Below are positions 27,284 through 35,969 of a stretch of 64,000 bases of DNA, in pieces (positions within the stretch are counted from its first letter, which is position 1; the number at the start of each line of letters is the position of its first letter). The stretch is from Chlorobiota bacterium. GTDB lineage: Bacteria; Bacteroidota; Ignavibacteria; Kapaibacteriales; UBA961. The stretch is from the NCBI GenBank assembly GCA_014191195.1, contig BJGZ01000011.1, positions 1-64,000 on the forward strand, in the 5' to 3' direction. The notes under the pieces are model-generated. The model saw only the letters and a program-made list of their open reading frames with translations, did no database searches and was not told where the DNA came from. The position numbers and the translations under genes are program-made.

Positions 27284-27303
27284 CAAAAGTACGAGTTTAC
27301 TCG
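27284..27303 (-). promoter_or_regulatory. putative cbs promoter box with inverted repeat in the spacer
   Basis: On the minus strand TACTTTTG (27291-27284) fits the -7 consensus TANNTTTG. The next 12 bp upstream are an inverted repeat, CGAGT-TT-ACTCG, at 27292-27303. A dimer bound there would block the promoter. No TTG lies 20 nt upstream, so the promoter would be weak or regulated. Confidence 0.35.
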
Positions 27304-27404
27304 ATAAAGTGAGCTTAAGGTGTAATAACATCTGTTTTATTTTCACTAATTATATACTTTTTACTTATGATATTTAGTTTAATCTATTATTTGATGTCAA
27401 CTCC

Positions 27405-29048
27405 ATGTTTTTAATGCATCGTATATTCCTGAAGTGTATTCCTTTTCTATTGGTATTCCTTCTTATTGGATGTCCACATATGATGGTACAACAAATCAAG
27501 GAATTACAGCCACCCAAGGGATATCGTCCTGTATATCAGACATCAGAAATTATGTTTGATTCATTGCTTTATCAATATCCATTTTCATCTCAATCAGCTT
27601 TATGGAATGACTCTTTGTTTTCTTCATTAGGCTATCATTCTTATACACTTGACGATACTATTCAGCAAAATCAGATATCACCAACTATACAAGAAATCTC
27701 TACGAATAATCAAAGTATATCTCATCAGGGAATTCAAACATCAATAATCAGGATTGATGTTTCTCATTATCCAGACTCAATAATAATGCTTGTAAAAGTA
27801 ACTGATTCTTCTGGACATTTCATTAAAGGATTAGCTGGTGATAAAGGTATTGTTGTTACACCCAAAACCCCAAGTATAATATGGAAATCACTTATAGATT
27901 CTAGCTCAGTTTCTTATAAAAAAAGCAAAGTAGGATCATTTTCAGTTAAGGAAATTAGAGAAGACCAAAGAAATCCATTAGCATTATCTTTTGTTTTAGA
28001 CCATTCTCCATCTATGGGAAATTCACGTGCAATTAAATTACAAGAGGCAGTACGTAATACAATGGATATGTTATATGATGAAGATTATATATCTGTTATT
28101 AAGTTCACATCTAAGATATTTACTGAAGTACCATTAATGAATAATTATCAAACATATACTTCGCTATTTAAAATAGATGGTTTAAGAGATTATTCTTCGG
28201 TTTTATCTATAGGCTTTAATGGAAATTCTAGTTTTAAAAAAGATTCTACTAAAAGTTATGGAGGTGGTACGGCCTTATATGATGGTACAGCTGCAGGAAT
28301 TGAGGAATTAAAGAAAGTTTCTTCTATGCATCAACGTATTATCGTTTTATTTAGCGATGGAGGTGATAATTCTTCAAAGATTCAAGAAGATAGCATTATC
28401 AGACTAAGTAGAGCACAAAATATTCCAATATTTTCTATTGCATATGGCATGACAGATGAAAAGCCTCTCAAAAAACTATCTTCAGCTACCGGAGGTAAAA
28501 TGTATAGAATCTACACAATCAAAGAGTTTCCATATGTATTAGCTGATATAGTAAAAAGTATAAAAAATCATTATCGTATTTCATATAAACCACCAAAATC
28601 TGCTGATATTCATAAAATTGGACTATTTGTTCAACTAAGGAAAGACATAGTTGGATATACACATGGATATTATGATAAATCTTTATTTCAGTTTTATGAA
28701 AATAAAGGTTCTATTCATTTAGCAAATATTCAGTTCGAAAGTGGCACATCGATTATGTCTGCTGGAAATGAACAAATCATTGATGAAATAGTATTAGCAA
28801 TGAATAATAATCCAGAATTGATAATAGAGATTCGGGGGCATACAGATAATATTGGAACCGAAAATAATAATATGGCTCTTTCTTTGGCTAGGGCACAATC
28901 AGTTGCGACAGCTATCGCACAAAAAGGCATCATGAAAAATAGATTAATTCCTAAAGGAATGGGAGAATCTGAGCCATTATATTCAAATGAAAATGAAGAA
29001 CAAAGAAAACAAAATAGAAGAACCGAATTTATAATGATAAGGAAATAA
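27405..29048 (+). CDS. lipoprotein with VWA domain and OmpA-like C-terminus
   Basis: This 547-residue protein has a lipoprotein signal (LLIGC). It carries a von Willebrand A domain (about 190-390) whose metal site DHSPS lies at 199-203, with GGTALYDG downstream. An OmpA-like peptidoglycan-binding domain follows (about 440-547). It contains IEIRGHTDNIG, LSLARAQSVATAI and RRTEF, including the D and R residues that bind diaminopimelate. It probably anchors to peptidoglycan while the VWA domain binds a protein partner. It starts a three-gene run with a T9SS-tailed protein and an outer-membrane protein. Confidence 0.9.
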   Translation: MFLMHRIFLKCIPFLLVFLLIGCPHMMVQQIKELQPPKGYRPVYQTSEIMFDSLLYQYPFSSQSALWNDSLFSSLGYHSYTLDDTIQQNQISPTIQEISTNNQSISHQGIQTSIIRIDVSHYPDSIIMLVKVTDSSGHFIKGLAGDKGIVVTPKTPSIIWKSLIDSSSVSYKKSKVGSFSVKEIREDQRNPLALSFVLDHSPSMGNSRAIKLQEAVRNTMDMLYDEDYISVIKFTSKIFTEVPLMNNYQTYTSLFKIDGLRDYSSVLSIGFNGNSSFKKDSTKSYGGGTALYDGTAAGIEELKKVSSMHQRIIVLFSDGGDNSSKIQEDSIIRLSRAQNIPIFSIAYGMTDEKPLKKLSSATGGKMYRIYTIKEFPYVLADIVKSIKNHYRISYKPPKSADIHKIGLFVQLRKDIVGYTHGYYDKSLFQFYENKGSIHLANIQFESGTSIMSAGNEQIIDEIVLAMNNNPELIIEIRGHTDNIGTENNNMALSLARAQSVATAIAQKGIMKNRLIPKGMGESEPLYSNENEEQRKQNRRTEFIMIRK

Positions 29049-29049
29049 T

Positions 29050-29730
29050 ATGCGGGCTTCTTTTTTTTATTGTGTTCTCCTATCCATTATCTTCCTTGTT
29101 TATTCGGATGGATTTGCAAATGATACGCTGTCATTAGGCAAAAGTTATATATATGAATATCCGTCCACAAGTGAAGATTCATTATCATGGAAAATTTCCA
29201 TTGCTAATCCCACAATGTTATTTATTGATTCGCTTTCAATCAATGATAAGCCTATAATAATCAACAATTTATATAATGATAGTATTATATTCTTCACTAA
29301 AGAAATTGGTAAAGTGAATGTATATATAAGCCCTTTGGCAGGAACTGATAGCATAACAACAATGCATATTCAGATAATACAAAATAGAGCCATAATTCTA
29401 GATACTGTGCAACAAGTGTTTGTGAAGTCATTATATACACCCCTTCCATATATTAGAATTGCAGCTGTTTCGGATAATATTCCTAATCCAGTTTCAATTC
29501 ATCAAATAACTACTTGGTTTTATCGCATAGATAGGCCATCTGATATATCAATTCAGATATTGGATATTCTTGGAAGAATAATATATAAAGAGAAGTTTTT
29601 TCAAGCTTTTTCAGGACAATATCAATGGTCTTGGGAAATTTTACCTTATATACAAAGCCCAGGAGTCTATTTCTTTCATATACAAACAAATTCTGGAGAG
29701 ATTGTAAAAAAATGGAGTGTTTCTCCATGA
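29050..29730 (+). CDS. secreted protein with T9SS-type C-terminal domain
   Basis: This 226-residue protein has a signal peptide (about 1-24). The C-terminal 80 residues have the type IX sorting pattern: NPVSIHQITTWFYRI, then DISIQILDILGRIIYKEKF, then GVYFFHIQTNSGEIVKKWSV. The N-terminal part is beta-rich and unrecognised. Its start codon follows the previous stop by one base, and its stop overlaps the next start as ATGA. It is therefore in an operon with the VWA-OmpA lipoprotein and the outer-membrane protein. Confidence 0.75.
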   Translation: MRASFFYCVLLSIIFLVYSDGFANDTLSLGKSYIYEYPSTSEDSLSWKISIANPTMLFIDSLSINDKPIIINNLYNDSIIFFTKEIGKVNVYISPLAGTDSITTMHIQIIQNRAIILDTVQQVFVKSLYTPLPYIRIAAVSDNIPNPVSIHQITTWFYRIDRPSDISIQILDILGRIIYKEKFFQAFSGQYQWSWEILPYIQSPGVYFFHIQTNSGEIVKKWSVSP

Positions 29731-30701
29731 TTTATTTATATATAATGTGTTTATTGTGTACCTCATTTATTGCTTTTGGACAAGAAACTGTAAAAAGAGA
29801 TTCTACAAGAAAACCAAAAATAAATCTTGAAGAATTAAAACCTGAAGCATTCACAGTTGAATCAGATTTTAATGCAGAGTCTTCTTATGGTTGGTTTCCA
29901 TCGATACCCGCTATTTCTACATTAGATATTACCGGCATGGGAACACCATTTTTTATGGATGGTATATATCAAAATAGCTTACCTGTAAAAAGTAATAGCT
30001 TTATATATCCAGATTTAGAGTTTAGATCTTCTCATCCATTTGTTAAAAAAGATGTTCAAACCCTATATCCATTTACTATGGAAGAAACTGATGATGATAT
30101 ACCAGAGGATGATTTGTGGAGCATAGGAATACGAAGAAGAATTTCAATACAACCATTACAGACAGTTCTAAGAATAGGAACAGATCTATTAAGTACAAAT
30201 TCTACTGTATATGCAATTGATAAAACAAAGTCATATATAGGTATAAATGGACAAAAAAAACCATTAGAAGAATTGCATACTATATTTTTAAAAGAATATG
30301 AGGTAAATATTTCTGCAGGACTTGAATTCTCAATTTATGGTGCATATCTAACAGTGGCTGATATGCAAGTATATTCTGTATATACCACAAGTATTGGTGC
30401 TATAGGTGGTTTTATGGCATATTCTAATCAGATATATTCATCAACAATAATGAGTGATAGAGAGTATATACGCTATTCAAATGGAAGTAATGTTATCATA
30501 TTAGAACAAGATAAAAGATTAAAGGAATTACAATCATTTAGATGTAGAATAGAATATTCACTTGGATGGCAATTAATGTTTGGTCCAATTGGATTAGGAA
30601 TTGAAGGTTTTGTTCAAATGCCACTAACGCCAATAATACACAATTCTAATTGGAGTACATACTTAGTGGGAACCAGAACTTCTATCATGTTAAGATATTA
30701 A
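29727..30701 (+). CDS. outer-membrane protein of unknown function
   Basis: I choose the ATG at 29727 because it overlaps the previous stop as ATGA and starts a clear signal peptide (MIYLYIMCLLCTSFIAFGQ). Upstream in-frame codons would place charged sequence before it. The resulting 324-residue protein is beta-rich, with alternating hydrophobic strands in its C-terminal half (QTVLRIGTDLLS, YEVNISAGLEFSIYGAYLTV, WQLMFGPIGLGIEGFVQM) and a final SIMLRY. This suggests an outer-membrane barrel, perhaps partner to the VWA-OmpA lipoprotein. I recognise no family. Confidence 0.65.
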   Translation: MIYLYIMCLLCTSFIAFGQETVKRDSTRKPKINLEELKPEAFTVESDFNAESSYGWFPSIPAISTLDITGMGTPFFMDGIYQNSLPVKSNSFIYPDLEFRSSHPFVKKDVQTLYPFTMEETDDDIPEDDLWSIGIRRRISIQPLQTVLRIGTDLLSTNSTVYAIDKTKSYIGINGQKKPLEELHTIFLKEYEVNISAGLEFSIYGAYLTVADMQVYSVYTTSIGAIGGFMAYSNQIYSSTIMSDREYIRYSNGSNVIILEQDKRLKELQSFRCRIEYSLGWQLMFGPIGLGIEGFVQMPLTPIIHNSNWSTYLVGTRTSIMLRY

Positions 30702-30729
30702 TAAAGTTATTTTATAACATTACTATTGA

Positions 30730-30765
30730 ATTGTCTATATAGACAATAAAAACTCAGTATTTTTG
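30730..30765 (+). promoter_or_regulatory. perfect 18-bp palindrome and -7 box upstream of purD
   Basis: ATTGTCTATATAGACAAT at 30730-30747 is a perfect palindrome. The -7-like box TATTTTTG lies at 30758-30765, and purD starts at 30798. The palindrome covers the position expected for the -33 element, where a TTG is missing at the right distance. It is therefore a strong candidate operator for purD. The regulator is not encoded nearby. Confidence 0.5.
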
Positions 30766-30797
30766 AAGCATACTATCTACTTTTATATTACTATCTT

Positions 30798-32087
30798 ATG
30801 AATATTTTATTGATTGGTTCTGGCGGAAGAGAACATGCATTAGCTAAGGGTTTAAAACAATCTGCTTCTTGTGATTTATTATGTGCATTACCAGGAAATC
30901 CAGGGATTTTAACTTTAGCACAAAAAGTTACTGATTGTTCTTTGAATGATCCAAATACCATTATTTCTTTTTGTAAAAGAAATGCTATTGAATTAGTTGT
31001 TATCGGACCAGAGGCTCCACTGGTAAAGGGATTAGCTGATATGTTAACAGATAAAGGTATTTCAGTATTTGGTCCTTCAGCATTAGCAGCCCGCATAGAA
31101 TCATCTAAAAGCTTTTCTAAAGAGCTAATGATATCCCATAATATCCCTACTGCAAGATATACTACATTTACAGGTGATCAAGCACAATTAGCACATGATT
31201 ATATTGAACAATCTGAAATTCCAATTGTTATAAAAGCAGACGGATTAGCAGCTGGAAAGGGCGTAATTGTTGCAGAATCAAAACAAGAAGCACATGATGC
31301 AATCAATGATATATTTTCTGGATTATTTGCAGACGCAGGTTCTAAAATTGTCATTGAGGAATTTTTACAGGGGGAAGAGGCATCAGTATTTGCAATATGT
31401 GATGGTGAGAATTTTGTGATGTTGGCTCCTGCTCAAGACCATAAAAGAATATATGATAATGATGTAGGAAAAAATACTGGCGGTATGGGAGCATATGCCC
31501 CTGCACCAATTGTAACAGACGAAGTATTGCAAAAAGTAGCAGATACCATATTTACTCCAACCTTAAAAGCCATGAAAGAAGCAGGATATCCATTTATAGG
31601 ATGTTTATTCTGTGGTTTAATGATAGAAAATGGAAATCCATCTGTGATAGAGTTTAATTGTCGCTTTGGAGACCCCGAAACTCAAGCTGTTCTTACAGTT
31701 TTTGAAGGTGATTTAGCTGCATTATTGTACTCTGCTGCCAATGGTTCTATACAAGCAGAGCATATGAAACAAAGATCAAAAGGTTTTGCATGCAATATTG
31801 TGCTTGCTTCTAAAGGATATCCTGATCATTATGAAACTGGGTATAAGATATATGGAACAGAAAATATTAACCCTAATCAGCAGATTACGATTTATCATGC
31901 TGGAACAAGCCAAGATGTAGATAACAATATCATAACATCTGGAGGCAGGGTATTAGGAGTTTGTGCTCATGCAGAAACATTATCTGAAGCAATTCAAAAA
32001 GCATATAAAAGTATAGAACATATTTCATTTCAAGGTATGTATTTTAGAAAAGATATAGGTAAAAAGGGATTAGCTGTAACAAACTAA
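30798..32087 (+). CDS. purD: phosphoribosylamine-glycine ligase
   Basis: This 429-residue enzyme is typical GARS. It opens with NILLIGSGGREHALA, carries the ATP-grasp signatures IVIKADGLAAGKGVIV and GGMGAYAPAP, and contains IEFNCRFGDPETQ at the metal site. It catalyses the second step of purine synthesis, ligating glycine to phosphoribosylamine with ATP. It is not next to other purine genes. A palindrome upstream suggests dedicated control. Confidence 0.97.
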   Translation: MNILLIGSGGREHALAKGLKQSASCDLLCALPGNPGILTLAQKVTDCSLNDPNTIISFCKRNAIELVVIGPEAPLVKGLADMLTDKGISVFGPSALAARIESSKSFSKELMISHNIPTARYTTFTGDQAQLAHDYIEQSEIPIVIKADGLAAGKGVIVAESKQEAHDAINDIFSGLFADAGSKIVIEEFLQGEEASVFAICDGENFVMLAPAQDHKRIYDNDVGKNTGGMGAYAPAPIVTDEVLQKVADTIFTPTLKAMKEAGYPFIGCLFCGLMIENGNPSVIEFNCRFGDPETQAVLTVFEGDLAALLYSAANGSIQAEHMKQRSKGFACNIVLASKGYPDHYETGYKIYGTENINPNQQITIYHAGTSQDVDNNIITSGGRVLGVCAHAETLSEAIQKAYKSIEHISFQGMYFRKDIGKKGLAVTN

Positions 32088-32129
32088 GAATCCTGATATC
32101 TTTACCGTATAAAAAGCCCTATTTAGTCA

Positions 32130-32753
32130 ATGGACATCACTATGAATTCAGGAATTCCTCCGCATAATATGGATGATCAATCTTCTCTCATGGGGTATAA
32201 GAATCTTAGCGATATAGAGCTTTATCTTATGCTTAATGGTGGTGGATCATCAGCCCATTATGGACTGAATATTCTCTATAAGAGATATTCAGCAAGGATT
32301 TATTCCTATTGCAGAAAAATATTGGGCGAGATTCAAGCAACTGATGATATTTTTCAAGAGACATTTGTCCGATTTTATGAAATGGGAGTATTAGGCAGAG
32401 AAGTTCAGAATATTCAAGGATATTTATTAAAGATAGCACGGAATTTATGTCTAAACGAAAAACAAAAGAAGTATAATTCCACTAAAATATCACTCGAAAA
32501 CTTTGAATTTCCTTCTTTTGATACACCATATGAGCAAACTGAATTAAATCGATTAATTGCTACGGCTTTAGAAATGCTTCCTGATGATTATAAAGAAGTA
32601 TTAGTATTAAGAGAAATGCATGGCTATAGTTATAATGAAATAGCTGACATAGTAGAAACAACAATGCCAATAGTACGAACAAGAATTTATAGAGCAAAAC
32701 AAAAAATTCGTGTCATTCTAGCACCATTTATTGATGATTTATATCGTTCATAA
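32130..32753 (+). CDS. ECF-type RNA polymerase sigma factor
   Basis: This 207-residue protein has sigma-70 region 2 (about 40-110: ILYKRYSARIYSYCRKILG ... DDIFQETFVRFYE). Region 4 follows (about 140-200: ALEMLPDDYKEVLVLREMHGYSYNEIADIVETTMPIVRTRIYRAKQKI) with its helix-turn-helix. A second ATG four codons in (32142) is an alternative start. It begins a three-gene run with a putative membrane-spanning anti-sigma protein and a lipoprotein, which is typical of envelope-responsive ECF units. Confidence 0.93.
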   Translation: MDITMNSGIPPHNMDDQSSLMGYKNLSDIELYLMLNGGGSSAHYGLNILYKRYSARIYSYCRKILGEIQATDDIFQETFVRFYEMGVLGREVQNIQGYLLKIARNLCLNEKQKKYNSTKISLENFEFPSFDTPYEQTELNRLIATALEMLPDDYKEVLVLREMHGYSYNEIADIVETTMPIVRTRIYRAKQKIRVILAPFIDDLYRS

Positions 32754-32796
32754 ACATGCTAGGCATATTTAAAAGAAAGTACACATTAGGTTTTAT

Positions 32797-33957
32797 ATGA
32801 GTTTAGATTTTTCACAATTACAACCATCTGAATTATTAACATTATATGTTGATGGTGAATTGCCTGAATTAATGCATCCAACATTGTTTTCCATGCTTGC
32901 ATCAGATTCTGATTTACAGCAGGAAATGAATGAACATCTTACAATGAAGCGTCATTTTGATACTACATTAATAGCACCACCTAAAATATTGCAAGAAGGT
33001 GTATTAAGACGTATAGGAGCCATTGGATTAGGTACTACTGTTGCTCAGCCAACATTTATAGAAACAGCAAAAACTTCTTTGACTGCATTGGTTGGAATTG
33101 TTGTGCAACCTTTGCTTTATTTGTTAACTGGGGCTGCACTTACTGGTTTTTTTATGACATTGAACCCAGATAAACAATTTGTTAATTCAATGCAAAGTTC
33201 ACAAAGCATTCAACAATCTCCATTAGAATTACAGCAAAATTCACATAAACAGTTGAATAATCTTGGAAGGAATAGTTATTCATCAATTGCATTGCCAGCA
33301 TTTAGTTTTTCTCATGTGTATTTCCCAGAAATACATCAAACTTCTATGCTTGATGCATCTGTGAATATTGATAAACCGCTTGCATTATATGATGAATATT
33401 CGCCAGAGAATATATCTGAAACTGTATTAGAAGATATAGTTTGGAAAGCAGAGAAAACAATAATTAATGAAGAACCAACTTCTGAATTTTCTATTGGATT
33501 AAGAGGTTTTACTCAGCATTCTTATACACCACAAACAGTAAATCCATCTATAAAGCCAAGTGTGAATAATCTTGCATTATCTGTAGAATATGCATTATCA
33601 AAAAATAATTCCATATATGCAGAAGGTGGACAAGAATTTATTCCTCATAGATTCAGTGGACAAGAAGGAAATTATTTTATTCAATATGATCAAACATATC
33701 TAGCATCATGGGCAGCTATTGGATGGAAGCATACTTTTACTACCGATTATTCAGTTAAACCAATTATCAAAATATCTGCAGGAGCTACCGAAACAGGACC
33801 ACTAGGCAGAGTATCTGCGGGTATTGAATATGATCTTTCAAATAAAATAACATTAATGACAGGAGTTGAAGGAATTACCTCTTTGTATTCACATCAGCAA
33901 CAATGGTTTAGCACGCAAAAAATAGGCTTAACCTATGGTGCCAAGATTAAGCTTTAG
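32797..33957 (+). CDS. putative anti-sigma factor with inner-membrane helix and C-terminal beta-barrel-like region
   Basis: This 386-residue protein begins with an anti-sigma-like segment (SELLTLYVDGELPE ... SDSDLQQEMNEHLTMKR, about 10-55), as in zinc-free ZAS-related domains, but lacking the HxxxCxxC motif. One hydrophobic segment follows at about 96-120, and then a polar linker rich in Q, N and S (125-225). Residues 229-386 contain eight alternating strands of barrel type, for example ASWAAIGWKHTF, KPIIKISAGAT, RVSAGIEYDL and KIGLTYGAKIKL. The gene is 43 bp after the ECF sigma gene. Anti-sigma function is inferred from position and the N-terminus. Confidence 0.65.
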   Translation: MSLDFSQLQPSELLTLYVDGELPELMHPTLFSMLASDSDLQQEMNEHLTMKRHFDTTLIAPPKILQEGVLRRIGAIGLGTTVAQPTFIETAKTSLTALVGIVVQPLLYLLTGAALTGFFMTLNPDKQFVNSMQSSQSIQQSPLELQQNSHKQLNNLGRNSYSSIALPAFSFSHVYFPEIHQTSMLDASVNIDKPLALYDEYSPENISETVLEDIVWKAEKTIINEEPTSEFSIGLRGFTQHSYTPQTVNPSIKPSVNNLALSVEYALSKNNSIYAEGGQEFIPHRFSGQEGNYFIQYDQTYLASWAAIGWKHTFTTDYSVKPIIKISAGATETGPLGRVSAGIEYDLSNKITLMTGVEGITSLYSHQQQWFSTQKIGLTYGAKIKL

Positions 33958-34005
33958 GATTGCCCCTTGCCACCTATTTCATCAATAGCACACAACACAT
34001 ATTCA

Positions 34006-35112
34006 ATGATTGTTACTACCACATATTCAATCATTACTTTATTATTGATTCTTATCAGTTCTTGTTCTCCAGCGATAGAAGTGCCTGCTGATAGAACAAG
34101 AAATGTGATAGATTCGATAACGTTAGATTCATTATATAGGGAATATTTAGTAGTTAATCCTGCTTCTTTATATTTTGAGTCAGAATTTCCATCCTCGGAA
34201 ATTACAACAACAGTAGAATTCATTAATACTTCAGATTCTTTATTTATTCCCATTAATTCTGTTGTCTTATCTAATGGTGCAATTGGCTTTAAACTTATGT
34301 CTGATAGTATTTCTTTTATCCTATCACCAAAAGGAAAAGTTGGATCAAGTAGAACAATTTCTTTAACATGTAAGCCTACACAAGAAGGAATTATTCAAGA
34401 CACAATCTTAATCAATTCTTGGAAGAATTTTTTTGTACCAATTAGGTGCAATGTATTGCCCGGAACAAGGGTATGGGTAGAAGATTTGCATTTTGGAGAT
34501 TTAATCTTTGGAGAAAATCGCGATACAACTATCAAGGTATATAATAAAGGTAACCGAAATGTGACAGTTACAGGTGCATCTTTTGTATCAGGAGAAATAT
34601 CCCAGTTTCAAGTGCTAAACAATGCTATATTCCCAATGGTAATTTATCCAGGTTATTATAGGTCTATTCCAATTAGATGCATTTCAACTTTATTAGGTTC
34701 TTCTATTTCTGCAGATTTACATGCTAATATTTCATATTCTGGACAAGGCAGAGTTAAACAAATTGCTAAAGTTAATGCTGAAATACATTTAATACCAAAT
34801 GTATATGTAACTGATATACATGTAAATTATGCCTTTAAATCAATGGTATATATGGCTTCTTGTAGTATTGTTAATAATACAGATAGCCCATGTTATGTTA
34901 AAGAATTTGTCAACTTTAAAGATACAGATTCATTAACCATTATTATATCGGGAAAAAATCAAGGGTATTGGCTAAGCCCAAAAACAGCAATGAATTATAT
35001 CGTTAAAATTACTCCTAAATATTCTGGACCTTTTAGTACTAGTTTCGAATTCCCAATTACAAATGCAAATAATCCCAAAAATTACTGTAAGATTACAGGT
35101 GTAACTTTCTGA
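34006..35112 (+). CDS. lipoprotein with ASH/choice-of-anchor D-like Ig repeats
   Basis: I start at the ATG at 34006, which gives a lipoprotein signal (MIVTTTYSIITLLLILISSC). An upstream in-frame TTG at 33967 is possible but adds a polar leader. The mature part contains Ig-like units of the ASH or choice-of-anchor D type: VNPASLYFESEFPSSEIT, then VEDLHFGDLIFGENRDTTIKVYN, then a YVTDIHVNYAFKSM unit. Such domains bind partners, but the partner is unknown. It lies 49 bp after the putative anti-sigma gene and may be the outer sensing partner of that system. Confidence 0.7.
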   Translation: MIVTTTYSIITLLLILISSCSPAIEVPADRTRNVIDSITLDSLYREYLVVNPASLYFESEFPSSEITTTVEFINTSDSLFIPINSVVLSNGAIGFKLMSDSISFILSPKGKVGSSRTISLTCKPTQEGIIQDTILINSWKNFFVPIRCNVLPGTRVWVEDLHFGDLIFGENRDTTIKVYNKGNRNVTVTGASFVSGEISQFQVLNNAIFPMVIYPGYYRSIPIRCISTLLGSSISADLHANISYSGQGRVKQIAKVNAEIHLIPNVYVTDIHVNYAFKSMVYMASCSIVNNTDSPCYVKEFVNFKDTDSLTIIISGKNQGYWLSPKTAMNYIVKITPKYSGPFSTSFEFPITNANNPKNYCKITGVTF

Positions 35113-35173
35113 TAATCTTGATTATTTTTGTTGTTAAATTCTCTACCCTTTATTATTTACTCAGAGTTTCTAT

Positions 35174-35830
35174 ATGCCATTCGATGTTCAGGATTGGGGA
35201 TTGATCCAATATAGAGATGCCTGGAAAAAACAAGAAGAATTAGTAAAATCTATTCAATCTGGTACATCACATAGTACATTGATAATGTGCGAGCACCCTG
35301 CTGTAATTACCATTGGTAAAGAAGGTGGTGAACAACACTTGTTAATTTCTTCCGAATTTCTTCAATCATCACATATAGAAGTTATTCCAATTAATCGTGG
35401 GGGAGATATCACTTTGCATAATCCAGGACAAATGGTAGTGTATCCTATTTTTAATTTAATGGATTATAAACAAGATTTACATTGGTTCTTACGGGCTATA
35501 GAACAAGTGATTATTGAAGTACTGAAACATTATAATATCACATCTGATAGAATTCCCGGAAAAACCGGAGTATGGATAGATCAAAAAAGAAAAATATGTG
35601 CCATAGGCTTGCATTGTTCTAGGTGGGTTACTTCTCATGGATTGGCATTTAATATATCTAATGATATCAAACAGTTCGATTGGATTGTCCCTTGTGGAAT
35701 TAATAATATGAATGTTACATCATTATCTCAAGAGCTAGGATATATTCCTGATATGAATGAAGTGAAACAGCTGTGTTTAAAAGAATTCGAGACTATTTTT
35801 GAAAAAAAGTTTGGAATCATTATCCTATAA
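35174..35830 (+). CDS. lipB: octanoyltransferase
   Basis: This 218-residue enzyme shows LipB signatures: RGGDITLHNPGQ at 75-86, catalytic K140 in RKICAIG and C174 in IVPCGI. It transfers the octanoyl group from acyl carrier protein to lipoate-dependent proteins. Length and motifs are typical. A promoter for the downstream tRNA-Gly lies in the last bases of this gene. Confidence 0.97.
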   Translation: MPFDVQDWGLIQYRDAWKKQEELVKSIQSGTSHSTLIMCEHPAVITIGKEGGEQHLLISSEFLQSSHIEVIPINRGGDITLHNPGQMVVYPIFNLMDYKQDLHWFLRAIEQVIIEVLKHYNITSDRIPGKTGVWIDQKRKICAIGLHCSRWVTSHGLAFNISNDIKQFDWIVPCGINNMNVTSLSQELGYIPDMNEVKQLCLKEFETIFEKKFGIIIL

Positions 35831-35841
35831 ACCTATTTTTG
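35810..35841 (+). promoter_or_regulatory. tRNA-Gly promoter matching the Bacteroidota consensus
   Basis: TTTG at 35810-35813 and TATTTTTG at 35834-35841 are separated by exactly 20 nt, and the tRNA starts 21 bp after the second box. This agrees with the Bacteroidota major sigma factor consensus TTTG-N about 20-TANNTTTG. It is the best promoter in the window and overlaps the end of lipB. Confidence 0.8.
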
Positions 35842-35862
35842 TGTCCACTTAATTGTGAGAAT

Positions 35863-35934
35863 GCGGGAATAGCTCAGTGGTAGAGCGCAACCTTGCCAAG
35901 GTTGATGTCGCGAGTTCGACCCTCGTTTCCCGCT
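35863..35934 (+). tRNA. tRNA-Gly (anticodon GCC)
   Basis: The 72-nt sequence folds as a cloverleaf. The acceptor is GCGGGAA with TTCCCGC, the D arm is AGCTCAGTGGTAGAGC, and the anticodon arm is CAACC-TTGCCAA-GGTTG with anticodon GCC at 35895-35897. The T arm GCGAG pairs with CTCGT around TTCGACC. The CCA end is not encoded. The tRNA stands alone with its own promoter and terminator. Confidence 0.97.
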
Positions 35935-35969
35935 CGACGGTGAAAGCCGTTACTTCCTCTTTATGCTGC

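Noticed and set aside
29625-29726. An N-terminal extension of the outer-membrane protein gene from 29625
   Set aside because: The added 34 residues are charged and overlap the previous gene by about 100 bp. The ATGA overlap start at 29727 gives a clean signal peptide.
30730-30747. The purD palindrome as a terminator of the upstream gene
   Set aside because: It is symmetric but followed by an A-rich stretch, not by a T run, and the next 40 bp look like a promoter.
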